A stretch of DNA of 32,442 nt from an uncultured Armatimonadota bacterium (GCA_903904815.1 CAIVDU010000070.1:1-32442), one strand, 5' to 3'; shown: positions 22,954 to 30,194, counted from the first letter of the stretch. Notes: generated by a model from the sequence alone, not told the origin. Numbers and translations are program-made.

Positions 22954-23159
22954 GCCTTTCGCTTTGTCTTGAGCGGGACTGAGTCCGTTTCTACGTTCGC
23001 AGCCTCGACTGCCTTGATGATGAATCGCCCGTCGCCGAGAAGCTTTAGCTTTGCCCTGATATCGGCGGGGAGTGTGGTTCCGAATGAGACGAGATCCGGG
23101 ATGGCCTTTCGGCCACTTCCCGGAATCGCTCCCTTAAGTTTTGGGTTTGGATTTGCCAT
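22950..23159 (-). CDS. Possible ribbon-helix-helix regulator
   Basis: 69 residues from ATG at 23159, one base after the upstream TGA (TGAaATG), so coupled. The segment VSFGTTLPADIRAKLKLLGDGRFIIKAVEAA follows the strand-helix-helix pattern of CopG/Arc-type proteins (LPxxLxxxLxxLGxxxFIxxAV). The flanks are basic. It points against all surrounding late genes and so is probably expressed during lysogeny. It may bind the large inverted repeat at 23367-23405. Family assignment is by eye. Confidence 0.6.
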   Translation of the reverse strand: MANPNPKLKGAIPGSGRKAIPDLVSFGTTLPADIRAKLKLLGDGRFIIKAVEAANVETDSVPLKTKRKA

Positions 23160-23160
23160 T

Positions 23161-23328
23161 TCAAAGATAGAAGAGAGGGTAACCGAGTTCGTCGTAAACA
23201 CGAATCGTTGCGTAGTCGCCTGATCCTTCTACAACGTACTTCCACTTCACTTCTGGGTCGTTGTTCATCCGGTCAGCTATCTCGCGGGCTTTGGCTTCGC
23301 TCATCTCGATTGGTAGTTCTGAAATCAT
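23161..23328 (-). CDS. Small 55-aa partner protein
   Basis: ATG at 23328 with AAGGATG upstream. The 55 codons (starting MISELPIEMSEAKAREIADR and ending YDELGYPLFYL) stop at TGA 23161. The first half is an amphipathic helix, the second beta-like. It is acidic, and it directly precedes the basic RHH-like protein in the same transcript. An acidic-basic pair of this size resembles a regulator with partner, or a toxin-antitoxin couple. No toxin motif is seen, so function stays open. Confidence 0.55.
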   Translation of the reverse strand: MISELPIEMSEAKAREIADRMNNDPEVKWKYVVEGSGDYATIRVYDELGYPLFYL

Positions 23329-23366
23329 TGGTGCATCCTTCGCATGTCAGTGCGTGTATAGATAAT

Positions 23367-23405
23367 ACTCTAATAAAACCCAAACAACATAGATTTTATT
23401 AGAGT
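23367..23405. promoter_or_regulatory. Long perfect inverted repeat between divergent genes
   Basis: ACTCTAATAAAA (23367-23378) and TTTTATTAGAGT (23394-23405) are perfect 12-nt arms with a 15-nt spacer, followed by TTTTT on the plus strand. It could be an AT-rich terminator for rightward transcription. But it lies between the minus-strand regulator pair and the terminase gene, over a probable minus promoter (TATTAT at 23368-23363). An operator for the RHH-like protein is equally likely. Confidence 0.6.
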
Positions 23406-23431
23406 TTTTTCTAAACGTTGAGTCTGTCGAG

Positions 23432-23956
23432 ATGACACCGAAGCAAGAGGAGTTTGTAAGGCAGTTCCTTATAGACCTGAATGCGACGCAGGCGGCGATT
23501 CGCGCGGGATACAGCGTCAAGACAGCGAACGAGCAGGGAGCGCGGTTGTTAGCTAATGTTAGCGTTCAGCGGGCGATTTCGGGGGCTATGGACAGACGGG
23601 CTAAGCGGACGGAGATCACGGCTGAGCGGGTGCTGCAGGAGTTTGCCAAGATTGCGTTTTTTGATCCGCGTGGGTTGTTCAACGAGGATGGGTCGCCTAA
23701 GTCGGTGACGGAGTTGGATGACGACGCGGCGGCTTCGGTGGCGGGGCTTGATGTGGTCGAGCTTTACGACGACGGGGAGAAGCTGGGGCAGGTCAAGAAG
23801 ATCAAGCTGGCGGACAAGCTGGGGGCGTTGACTCAGATTGGGCGACACCTGGGGATGTTTAACGATAAGTTGCAGGTGACTCAGGACCTCTCCGCGTTGT
23901 CGGTGGAGGAGCTGGTGGCGCTTGACCGGATTCAGGCGAAGTTAAAGGCTCCGTGA
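23432..23956 (+). CDS. terS: Terminase small subunit
   Basis: 174 residues of the Terminase_2 family. The N-terminal DNA-binding part TPKQEEFVRQFLIDLNATQAAIRAGYS is diagnostic. The middle (ERVLQEFAKIAFFDPRGLF) and the C-terminal region (KLADKLGALTQIGRHLGMF) form the oligomer core and the contact with the large subunit. It recognises phage DNA and starts packaging. It overlaps the PRTase-like gene downstream by 4 nt, an unusual neighbour, since terS is normally followed directly by terL. Confidence 0.93.
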   Translation: MTPKQEEFVRQFLIDLNATQAAIRAGYSVKTANEQGARLLANVSVQRAISGAMDRRAKRTEITAERVLQEFAKIAFFDPRGLFNEDGSPKSVTELDDDAAASVAGLDVVELYDDGEKLGQVKKIKLADKLGALTQIGRHLGMFNDKLQVTQDLSALSVEELVALDRIQAKLKAP

Positions 23957-24558
23957 CCACGGCGGACGCACTTCGCCGACTGAGGCAAAAGGGGCGCGGC
24001 GCCAGGACTCAGAAGGCTCCTCAGGTTGCGGACTCGCGACCGTTGGGGCTGGTGTTTCGACCTCGACTGGTGAAGCGGGACGACTTCCTTGTGTTGTGTG
24101 TGCGATCGTGGCCGGCGGCGGGAAGGTCACGAGCGGTGGAGCGGGTTCGGGAGGCTAAGAGGGAGATGGACGCTGGCGTGATCGAGCTGGCGGCTTCTGA
24201 AGTTGCGGGGGTGATTCGATCGACGTTTGGGAAGCTTGAGGGTGGCGTTGTGTTGCCTCCTCGGGGAGCTTCGAAGACTGAGAAGCATTTTGGGACGGAG
24301 ATTGCTCGGCTCGTGGCGGAGCGCTGCGGGTTGCCGGTGGCTGGGCAGGCTACTTACGTGAAGACTGAGGGGAACAACCGGTTTCACGGACAGAAGGCGG
24401 TGTCGAGCGTTCGGTGGGACTGTCCATGCTCTCTGTCCATCGTGATTGATGATGTGTACACGACGGGAGCGACGCTCTCGGGGATTCGGAAGACGGTTAG
24501 CGGGGCGTGCCTGCTAGTTGCCTGGATTGGGCCGGGTGGAAGATCCGAACAGGAATAG
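23953..24558 (+). CDS. Phosphoribosyltransferase-like protein (ComF type)
   Basis: 201 residues, GTG start overlapping the terS stop. Residues 162-176 carry the PRPP-binding loop SIVIDDVYTTGATLS, the signature of type I phosphoribosyltransferases. Upstream, VVLPPRGASKTEKHFGTEIARLVAERCGLPV fits the Rossmann-like core, and the N-terminus is basic. Such enzymes exchange pyrophosphate of PRPP for a base in nucleotide or NAD salvage; ComF relatives act in DNA uptake or metabolism. Its 3' end overlaps a convergent SLOG-like gene by 62 nt. The substrate and its role in a packaging module are unknown. Nucleotide salvage or anti-defence are possible. Confidence 0.85.
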   Translation: MTTADALRRLRQKGRGARTQKAPQVADSRPLGLVFRPRLVKRDDFLVLCVRSWPAAGRSRAVERVREAKREMDAGVIELAASEVAGVIRSTFGKLEGGVVLPPRGASKTEKHFGTEIARLVAERCGLPVAGQATYVKTEGNNRFHGQKAVSSVRWDCPCSLSIVIDDVYTTGATLSGIRKTVSGACLLVAWIGPGGRSEQE

Positions 24559-24877
24559 CTTTGGCTTTGGCTTTGGCCTTGTGCATGGTGAACACGGTTC
24601 CGCCGGTTGTTCTTCCGTCATAGCAGGCTATGAGGAGATTGGCCAACTTGATGATCTGTATGTTTCGCTTTAGTGGTGCGGATCGGCCGTAACGATCGTA
24701 GTCGGGGAGAATGACTTCGTTCGCGATGCCGTGGGTAGTGCAGAACTCTTCGACTTGGTTATCGAAGCCTTCGGCTCCGCCGGTGATCCATAGGGCGGTT
24801 GGGAACTCGCGTAGAAGCTGGACTAAGTCGTTAGGTTCACAGACCTGATCGCGATGGCCAGTGAAAGCAATCCTCAC
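24497..24877 (-). CDS. SLOG-superfamily nucleotide-binding protein (DprA/LOG-like)
   Basis: 126 residues from GTG at 24877. It begins MRIAFTGHRDQVCEPNDL. The Rossmann-type glycine loops are WITGGAEGFDNQV and CYDGRTTGGTVFTM, the pattern of SLOG/DUF2493-like domains that bind nucleotides or nucleotide-derived signals. A Lys/Ala repeat (KAKAKAKA) precedes the end. It is transcribed against the packaging genes, so it is not part of the late operon, and its 3' end overlaps the PRTase-like gene. Its role could be sensing, binding or modifying a nucleotide signal; this is inferred from family only. Confidence 0.8.
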   Translation of the reverse strand: MRIAFTGHRDQVCEPNDLVQLLREFPTALWITGGAEGFDNQVEEFCTTHGIANEVILPDYDRYGRSAPLKRNIQIIKLANLLIACYDGRTTGGTVFTMHKAKAKAKAIPVRIFHPAQSRQLAGTPR

Positions 24878-24903
24878 AATACGAGTCTACTGTAGGAAAT
24901 CAA

Positions 24904-25638
24904 GTGGTGCAGGGACTTCCTACTAGAGATGCGATCCGAGAGGAGCTTTTGCGACGCGGGATTGTTCCGGAGGATCTACCGCTTTGGCCGACTCGGTATG
25001 TACCTAGTGAAGTGGTTTCGGCTGAGGATGCCTCGACTCGATTTGTGTTTGAATGTTGTTGGACTTACAACGAGGCGGACGGGTCTACGGAGTTGATACC
25101 GGACCATGAGTACATCCGGTGGTTTGCGGGGGAATGGATAGCGAATCGGGCGACGGGCGGGACACTGATTTGCGAGAAGTCTCGGCGGCTTATCATGTCT
25201 TGGGTATGCCGAGCGCTCGAACTGTGGGCCATTGGCTTAGGACGCCAGAAGCTGGTTATCTGTGGACTGAACTATACGAAATCTGCGGAACATGTCTGGC
25301 GGATTGCGTGGCTCTATCGTCAGCTCATTTCGAAGCGGTCTGAGTTTGGACTGGCGGCGGCTCAAGAGCGTGGGGGGAACTTCGGGGCTCAGGAGCTCGA
25401 GCAGGTCATCCTGCCGAACGGGTCGCTGGTTGAGAATTTGAACCAGGAAGGACAGTCGTTTCAGGGGTCGGGTTACTCGGGAGTCGTGATGGAGGAGTTC
25501 AGCCAGTACGACAACCCGTCGTACATGTATTCGCAAGCTAGGCGGGTTACCGAGGGGAAGCCTGGGCAGCCGGGGGGGTTTGTGGTTGCGATAACGAACG
25601 CTTGGCCGTCGTTGGAGTGGAAGGAGCTGAAGGCATAG
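24904..25638 (+). CDS. terL: Terminase large subunit, N-terminal ATPase part (interrupted gene)
   Basis: 244 codons from GTG. They encode the packaging-motor ATPase: the Walker A-like segment CEKSRRLIMSW (90-100), Walker B VVMEEFSQ (194-201) and the coupling motif AITNAWPS (229-236). The frame then stops (TAG at 25636), where the nuclease domain should follow. The missing half appears at 26492 in another frame. The last few codons probably belong to an insert whose left border is near 25626-25636. Alone this product would hydrolyse ATP but not cut DNA. Whether the two halves work together as separate chains is unknown. Confidence 0.9.
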   Translation: MVQGLPTRDAIREELLRRGIVPEDLPLWPTRYVPSEVVSAEDASTRFVFECCWTYNEADGSTELIPDHEYIRWFAGEWIANRATGGTLICEKSRRLIMSWVCRALELWAIGLGRQKLVICGLNYTKSAEHVWRIAWLYRQLISKRSEFGLAAAQERGGNFGAQELEQVILPNGSLVENLNQEGQSFQGSGYSGVVMEEFSQYDNPSYMYSQARRVTEGKPGQPGGFVVAITNAWPSLEWKELKA

Positions 25639-26452
25639 ACGGGTTGGATGGAGCATCACAGGAGCAACCGCTGGTAGTTTGAGAATCCTTCTCGAAGTTT
25701 TCCCGGTGCTCGATATATTTCACGTCCGAAAGCGAGTAACGCCGTAGTTGCCCAATTTTCCCGGCGATTAAGGGCTGGACTACAATCGCATCAGATTCTG
25801 ATACTATTAAAGCGGCGGGGAAAGTCTCCGCAGCCAAGTGGATACATACGGGCTCTCCGCGGTTTCCCCCGAAGGTTGGCGGAAGCAAGTCAATCGTATC
25901 GACAACAAAAAACACCCAAAACCCGAGAGCGGAGCAATATGCTAGGCGGGACCAAATTCGCACTTCGAAATCGACACTCACGTTACAGGTTGCCCTACAA
26001 AAGAGAAGGCTCGTAATACACAGAGATATGCATCCAGGTAGCGGAGCTGCATCCTTCAAAAAAGGAACCACGTTCACGAGTACGCCTGCGACGCACAAGA
26101 AACCCATTGCGATCATGATCCAATTTCCAATGGCCTGAGTTGATTTGTTTTTCGAATCGCCCAAATGTATTAAGTAGAGGCCTAAGGCCCCAATGGGAAA
26201 AACGGTAGCGACAAGAAGCCCAACAGTTACGCACGATTCCCGACTGACATCCAGGTGTCCTACTCCGAGTTTCTCGATTGAGTAGTTCCGAACAATCCAA
26301 CCTATAGAATAGATTGCTGCTGCCAGGGTCAACAGAATCGGCGGGGCGTCTTTCCATGCCCGTATCCACTCAGGCGCACCCCTCATAGAACTGCCATTAG
26401 CAGGCGAATCGTCTTCTGGTTCTGTCGGCTGTTGGTCTGCGATTACTGACAT
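25547..26452 (-). CDS. Five-helix membrane protein inside terL, antisense
   Basis: 301 codons from ATG at 26452 (GGAA upstream, weak SD). A polar N-terminus (about 1-35) precedes about five hydrophobic helices: APPILLTLAAAIYSIGWIV, VTVGLLVATVFPIGALGLYL, WIMIAMGFLCVAGVLVNVV, CISLCITSLLF and LGFWVFFVVDTIDLL. A cytosolic domain follows, rich in beta strands (PVCIHLAAETFPAALIVSESDAIVV...LSDVKYIEHRENF). The Ser/Pro/Thr-rich last ~30 residues read antisense through terL, so the original stop was probably lost on insertion. Family unknown. By position it is a cargo gene, possibly for exclusion or defence; its layout differs from that of the RexB-like protein. Confidence 0.75.
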   Translation of the reverse strand: MSVIADQQPTEPEDDSPANGSSMRGAPEWIRAWKDAPPILLTLAAAIYSIGWIVRNYSIEKLGVGHLDVSRESCVTVGLLVATVFPIGALGLYLIHLGDSKNKSTQAIGNWIMIAMGFLCVAGVLVNVVPFLKDAAPLPGCISLCITSLLFCRATCNVSVDFEVRIWSRLAYCSALGFWVFFVVDTIDLLPPTFGGNRGEPVCIHLAAETFPAALIVSESDAIVVQPLIAGKIGQLRRYSLSDVKYIEHRENFEKDSQTTSGCSCDAPSNPSMPSAPSTPTTAKRSLSQPQTPPAAQASPR

Positions 26453-26477
26453 CGTGGTTTATTTCCGGCTTCGCTGA
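25626..26477. mobile_element. Insert of about 850 nt splitting terL
   Basis: The segment is visibly AT-richer than the terL halves and carries a gene on the opposite strand. GCTGA occurs at both borders (25626-25630 and 26473-26477). Removing one copy plus the 842 nt between them joins the two terL frames without a stop, giving WPSLEWKEL-TLAVKMLEDT. No transposase, terminal inverted repeat or intron core was seen. Exact borders remain approximate. Confidence 0.65.
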
Positions 26478-26491
26478 CTTTAGCAGTAAAG

Positions 26492-27355
26492 ATGCTTGAA
26501 GATACCGCTGTTTGTCCTCGCGGGTGTTCTAAACGGACGACTTTGCTTGGGGCGACGTACTTGCGGATTCATTATTCGGCGGATCCGGCTAAGGATGTCG
26601 AGTGGGCGCGGGGGGAGCGGGCGCAGTCTCCGCCTAAGGAGTGGGCACGCGAGATGGAGATGGACGAGAACGTCTATGCGGGGGAGGCGGTGTTTCCGGA
26701 GTATCGGGACACGTGGCACAACTGCACGGGCGACGGCCCGATTCAGCCGATCTCGACATCGGTTTTCCTCGGAGGGTGGGACGTGGGGACTACGATTCAT
26801 CCGGCGTTTGTGTTGGTCGAGGTGACTCAAGAGCTTCAGGTTCGGGCGATTTTGGAAGTGATTCCACCAGCTCCGGAGCCTATGTCTAAGTTCGCTCCGC
26901 GCGTTCAGGCGGCTTTGATTAAGCGGCTTCCTGGGCGGTGGGATGAGGTTCGGCACTACGGCGACGCTACTCTCGCGACGCGGTCGGGGACTACTGGGGA
27001 CACCGCGCAAATGGTGGCCAAGAGAGAGGCCGGCATTCACATCAAGCCGATTTCGAACGAGTGGGGGCCTCGGTATGGGGCGGTCATTGCCCTCCTGATG
27101 CGTAACCTTGACGAGCGGACTCCGGGGTTCTTGGTTGACGGGGCGAACTGTCCGGTTCTTCGTGACGGGTTCCGCGGCGCTTATCGGTTTGAAGAATCTT
27201 CTCAGGGCGAGGGGACAGGGGCGGGAAGGATCTTGAAGTCGCCGCTTAAGGACTCTTATTCCCACATCCAGGATGGGCTGCAGTACGTGGCCGTTCCATT
27301 GGTGAAGGACCTCACGACGGCCAAGCCGACCAAGAAGCGGTTAGTCCACGGATGA
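26492..27355 (+). CDS. terL: Terminase large subunit, C-terminal nuclease part (interrupted gene)
   Basis: 287 codons from the first ATG; the frame is open from 26450. It carries the linker YLRIHYSADPAKDVEWARGE, the cleavage-domain metal ligands Asp97 (GGWDVGT), Asp158 (HYGDAT) and Asp261 (HIQDGLQY), and the RNase H-like fold expected of TerL. There is only a poor SD (GTAAAG) before the ATG, as expected if this start was never meant to begin translation. Joined to the first part it would give about 535 residues, a normal TerL length. Either the prophage is packaging-defective or the two halves assemble. Confidence 0.88.
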   Translation: MLEDTAVCPRGCSKRTTLLGATYLRIHYSADPAKDVEWARGERAQSPPKEWAREMEMDENVYAGEAVFPEYRDTWHNCTGDGPIQPISTSVFLGGWDVGTTIHPAFVLVEVTQELQVRAILEVIPPAPEPMSKFAPRVQAALIKRLPGRWDEVRHYGDATLATRSGTTGDTAQMVAKREAGIHIKPISNEWGPRYGAVIALLMRNLDERTPGFLVDGANCPVLRDGFRGAYRFEESSQGEGTGAGRILKSPLKDSYSHIQDGLQYVAVPLVKDLTTAKPTKKRLVHG

Positions 27356-27540
27356 CGCCACGAGAGACACAAAAGAACACGCGATCGACCGGTGGCGGGT
27401 CTGCGCGGTCGCTTGGCGAGCGTGCCGCAGATAGCCCGGTTCGAAAGCCGATCTTTGTCGACAACGTTCTGCAGCCCGACCCGGAAGGCGAGAGCCATCC
27501 GCTTTACCGGCCGATTCCGAAGAAACGGAGATTCCTATGA
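27352..27540 (+). CDS. Small basic hypothetical protein
   Basis: 62 residues, ATG overlapping the terL stop (ATGA). Low-complexity and basic at both ends, with a central KPIFVDNVLQPDPEGESHPLY. Probably disordered. Overlaps at both ends show it belongs to the head operon; no family recognised. Confidence 0.6.
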   Translation: MTPRETQKNTRSTGGGSARSLGERAADSPVRKPIFVDNVLQPDPEGESHPLYRPIPKKRRFL

Positions 27541-27665
27541 AGAAACCATTTTCCAAACCAAAGCCAGTTGGTAAGCCTCCCAGACCGCCTCGATCGGTCA
27601 AGTTTCCGGAAGGGACCCAAGGGATTCAGAGCATTCCGAAGGGGCCGAACGGGCGCACGAAATAG
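27537..27665 (+). CDS. Pro/Lys-rich 42-aa protein
   Basis: 42 residues (starting MKKPFSKPKPVGKPPRPPRS), ATG overlapping the previous stop, GGAG 7 nt upstream, TAG at 27663. Very rich in Pro and Lys, so probably disordered. The next gene begins 3 nt later. Function unknown. Confidence 0.6.
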   Translation: MKKPFSKPKPVGKPPRPPRSVKFPEGTQGIQSIPKGPNGRTK

Positions 27666-27668
27666 GGC

Positions 27669-28349
27669 ATGGACCGACCGGATTCGATCCAGCTACTCCT
27701 CACGAGTCATGACATTGACGCTCGCGATGCCACAGCACTTAAGCCGCCTCCAGGCCGGGTCGTGGTCGAGATGCTGCCGGAGACCAAGGCGATTGGCCTC
27801 ATTCTGCTTTCCGACGTTGTGGCTGGCAAGTTGCGGCCTGACGTTGGCGTGGTGCTTGCTGCTGGCCCTGGTGTTTCGCTTGTGCCTGGAGCGACAGTTT
27901 GCGTTCGAGGCTACGACGGCCAGTGGATCGAAGGGTTCGACGTTGGCGAGTACAGAACCTCAAACCAAGTGAGGGTTTACGGGAAGGCGAGCCGGTTCCA
28001 GGGCGAACTGATGTCCACGCCTTGGAGTGAATCTATCCCGCTTCAGATCGTCCAGGACGGCGACGAAATCGACATGTACGCGACTCACAACAACCTGATC
28101 ATTCAGCGCGACCCGGCGGTGGTTTGCGAGGGGGAGATCCTTCTGGCGGACAAGGCGCACTACCGAACTGGAATGGCGACTATCGTTTCCATCGGGCCTA
28201 GGGCGGACCTGGATTTAGGAGATGGACGCGCGGAGGTCGGGGACCGAATCAGCTACGACGAGCGAGGCGAAATCGACTTTGCGTTCGGTGGGGATCCTAA
28301 CCTCGCGATCATTCCGGACCTTGCCGTGAACTGCGTGATCCGATCATGA
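27669..28349 (+). CDS. Tandem GroES-like co-chaperonin protein
   Basis: 226 residues that read as two Cpn10/GroES-type barrels in one chain. The first (about 25-95) is PPPGRVVVEMLPETKAIGLI...GVVLAAGPGVSLVPGATVCV. The second (about 120-226) is THNNLIIQRDPAVVCEGEIL...MATIVSIGPRADLDLG...EVGDRISYDERG. Both show the order of a V/I-rich opening strand, a mobile loop, an hhxhGPG turn and a hydrophobic V-x-G-D-like strand. GroES caps GroEL; phage versions such as T4 gp31 adapt the host chaperonin to fold the capsid protein. Here it precedes portal and capsid genes, which fits. The family call is by eye. Confidence 0.65.
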   Translation: MDRPDSIQLLLTSHDIDARDATALKPPPGRVVVEMLPETKAIGLILLSDVVAGKLRPDVGVVLAAGPGVSLVPGATVCVRGYDGQWIEGFDVGEYRTSNQVRVYGKASRFQGELMSTPWSESIPLQIVQDGDEIDMYATHNNLIIQRDPAVVCEGEILLADKAHYRTGMATIVSIGPRADLDLGDGRAEVGDRISYDERGEIDFAFGGDPNLAIIPDLAVNCVIRS

Positions 28350-30091
28350 GAAAGTTCAGTCCTCCGCCTTGCGCGAAGACTCCCGAGCAGCGGCAGCAGC
28401 TGGGGCGATTGCTTCAGCAGCTGGTATACGCGGGGCTCGAGCAGAAAGGCGAAGTGGAAACGTGGTGGGCGAGGTGCGAGCGGGACCACCGGAACGAGTG
28501 GAGCGAGGATTCGGCGCCGGGGACTGGACTCACTCCGGTTCATGTTCCGTTTTCTCAGCCGCGCGTCGACATGCTCACGGCTCAGGTGTGCACGGTTCTG
28601 GCCAAGCAAGAGCCTTACATGCTGGCGGAGAGTTTGGGGTCCGACACGGACGAGGACACGCTCGAGAAGACGCTGCATAAATTTTGGAAGTCAGCCGGGT
28701 TCGAAATGGCGATCCGGCGGGCTTCGCATATCTGCGTCGATACCAACCGGGTTTGGTTTCGGGTGGCTTGGGAAATGAACCAGAACAAGCCCTTCGCGGG
28801 CGTGATTCTTGACGTCATCCATCCTCGAAACACCTGTATCTTTCCGGCAACTTTGGCGGGCATTCAGGCGGCGCGGCTGGTGGGGCATCGGTTCTACCGG
28901 CGTCGCAAGGACGTGATGGCGCTTCAGGAGTCGGGCGTTTACGCGAACGACGAGATCGTCAATTACGGGGACAACCCGACCGAGTACGACGAGTCGGGAG
29001 AGATCGCCAGCTCGGGGGCTTCGCCGGGGACGACGGGTCCTGATCCCAACGACGAGCGCGTGGAGCTGTGGGACGTGGTGGTCCGATACGAGGATCCCAA
29101 AGACCCGAAGAGCGGGGAGAGCTGGTACCGAGCGACGTTCGCTTTTAAGACGGCTCAGCTTCTTTCGTTTGAGCCTTATCCCTACTCTCGACCGTGGTAT
29201 TTCGATGCTAGCTACATCGTCGGGAACGAGGAGGCTTATTGGTCGGCAGTGTCAGTTTCTCGGCACCTTTCGGGGCTCCAGGATGCGGTCGACAAGATGA
29301 CGGCGGCCGTTTACAACGGCTCGATGATGACGGCATTCCCGGCGGTGTGGGGTCCGGAGCTTCCTCAGAAGGACGCGCGCTACGGATACGGTGAGTACAT
29401 CCCGACCGATAGCCCGCTTCAGAATTGGTCCCCCAGCATCTCCTTCAAAGGTGACGCGCTGATGCAGTCGATCCAGGGGTTTGACATGATCGGCGATCGG
29501 ACGGCGAGGATTTCGGCTAACGCTCAGGGCTCGCCTCAAGATCGAGGGACGACGGCCACCGAGAACTCAATCATTGCGGCAGGAGTTGCGGTGGGAGTCG
29601 AGGAGTACATCTCGACGTTTTCGGCTCCGCTGGGGGACATGGCGCAGTTCACATGCGAGCTGCTCTCGCGGCACTTTGCGGAGTGGGGAGCACTTTACGC
29701 GCCGGTGATCGCAGTCACGCCCCAGCTTCTATCCTCACCGACGCTTTGGGAAGCGAACGGCAAGACTCCGGGAAACACGCCTGGCGCGAAGCTGGCGGCC
29801 ATCGAAAAACTGGTGGGATTGCTTCAGGCATTTGGGCCGGCTACCGGACTCGATCCCTACACGTTGACCCAAATCGCGATCGCCAACATGGGCTTCAACG
29901 CCCCCGACAATCTCCAGATCGACAAGGAGCAACTCATTGCCAACCAACAGGCCGCAGCAGCCCAGCAGCTTGCAGCTCAGCCAGCTCCAGGACCTGGTCA
30001 AGCACCCGGGATTCCAACTCCTCACGGTGTACCTCCAGGACCGCCAGCAGGTGCACCTGCGCCAATGCCATCTCCTGGATCCCCTGGCTAA
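28346..30091 (+). CDS. Portal protein
   Basis: 581 residues, ATG overlapping the previous stop. The long helical N-terminus contains WWARCERDHRNEW, then HVPFSQPRVDMLTAQVCTVL, DVIHPRNTCIFPATL and FYRRRKDVMALQESG. A central wing region and the conserved GSPQDRGTTATENSIIAAG segment follow. The last ~50 residues are Pro/Gly/Ala/Gln-rich. It forms the dodecameric ring through which DNA enters the head and contacts TerL. The disordered tail is read in a second frame by the small gene at 29937. Its place between terminase and scaffold supports the call. Confidence 0.88.
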   Translation: MRKFSPPPCAKTPEQRQQLGRLLQQLVYAGLEQKGEVETWWARCERDHRNEWSEDSAPGTGLTPVHVPFSQPRVDMLTAQVCTVLAKQEPYMLAESLGSDTDEDTLEKTLHKFWKSAGFEMAIRRASHICVDTNRVWFRVAWEMNQNKPFAGVILDVIHPRNTCIFPATLAGIQAARLVGHRFYRRRKDVMALQESGVYANDEIVNYGDNPTEYDESGEIASSGASPGTTGPDPNDERVELWDVVVRYEDPKDPKSGESWYRATFAFKTAQLLSFEPYPYSRPWYFDASYIVGNEEAYWSAVSVSRHLSGLQDAVDKMTAAVYNGSMMTAFPAVWGPELPQKDARYGYGEYIPTDSPLQNWSPSISFKGDALMQSIQGFDMIGDRTARISANAQGSPQDRGTTATENSIIAAGVAVGVEEYISTFSAPLGDMAQFTCELLSRHFAEWGALYAPVIAVTPQLLSSPTLWEANGKTPGNTPGAKLAAIEKLVGLLQAFGPATGLDPYTLTQIAIANMGFNAPDNLQIDKEQLIANQQAAAAQQLAAQPAPGPGQAPGIPTPHGVPPGPPAGAPAPMPSPGSPG

Positions 30092-30194
30092 CGCGACTGA
30101 ACTCGCGCGACGCCAAGGCGAGATCCGCGCCTTACGTGAATTCGAGGATCCCGTCCTGCTCATCAGCAAGGTTGCGGACTCCCTCGGCAAATAG
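29937..30194 (+). CDS. Small helical protein overlapping the portal 3' end
   Basis: 85 codons from TTG at 29937, preceded by a perfect AAGGAG at 7-nt spacing inside the portal gene. The overlap is 155 nt. The protein (LQDLVKHPGFQLLTVYLQDRQ...ATELARRQGEIRALREFEDPVLLISKVADSL) has the amphipathic pattern of small head-region proteins found after portal genes in tailed phages. The portal tail it overlaps is low-complexity and so tolerant of the second reading frame. Function unknown. Confidence 0.7.
   Translation: MPTNRPQQPSSLQLSQLQDLVKHPGFQLLTVYLQDRQQVHLRQCHLLDPLANATELARRQGEIRALREFEDPVLLISKVADSLGK

Noticed and set aside
25633-26491. Group I or group II intron in terL
   Set aside because: A splice pair with exon ending T (25636) and insert ending G (26486) would keep the frame. 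But no internal guide pairing to the exon end and no GTGYG/AY ends or intron core were found, and the only gene inside is antisense and not an endonuclease or maturase.
26480-27265. 261-codon minus-strand open frame opposite the terL nuclease part
   Set aside because: Pro/Arg/Leu-rich shadow; the plus strand carries the TerL metal ligands.
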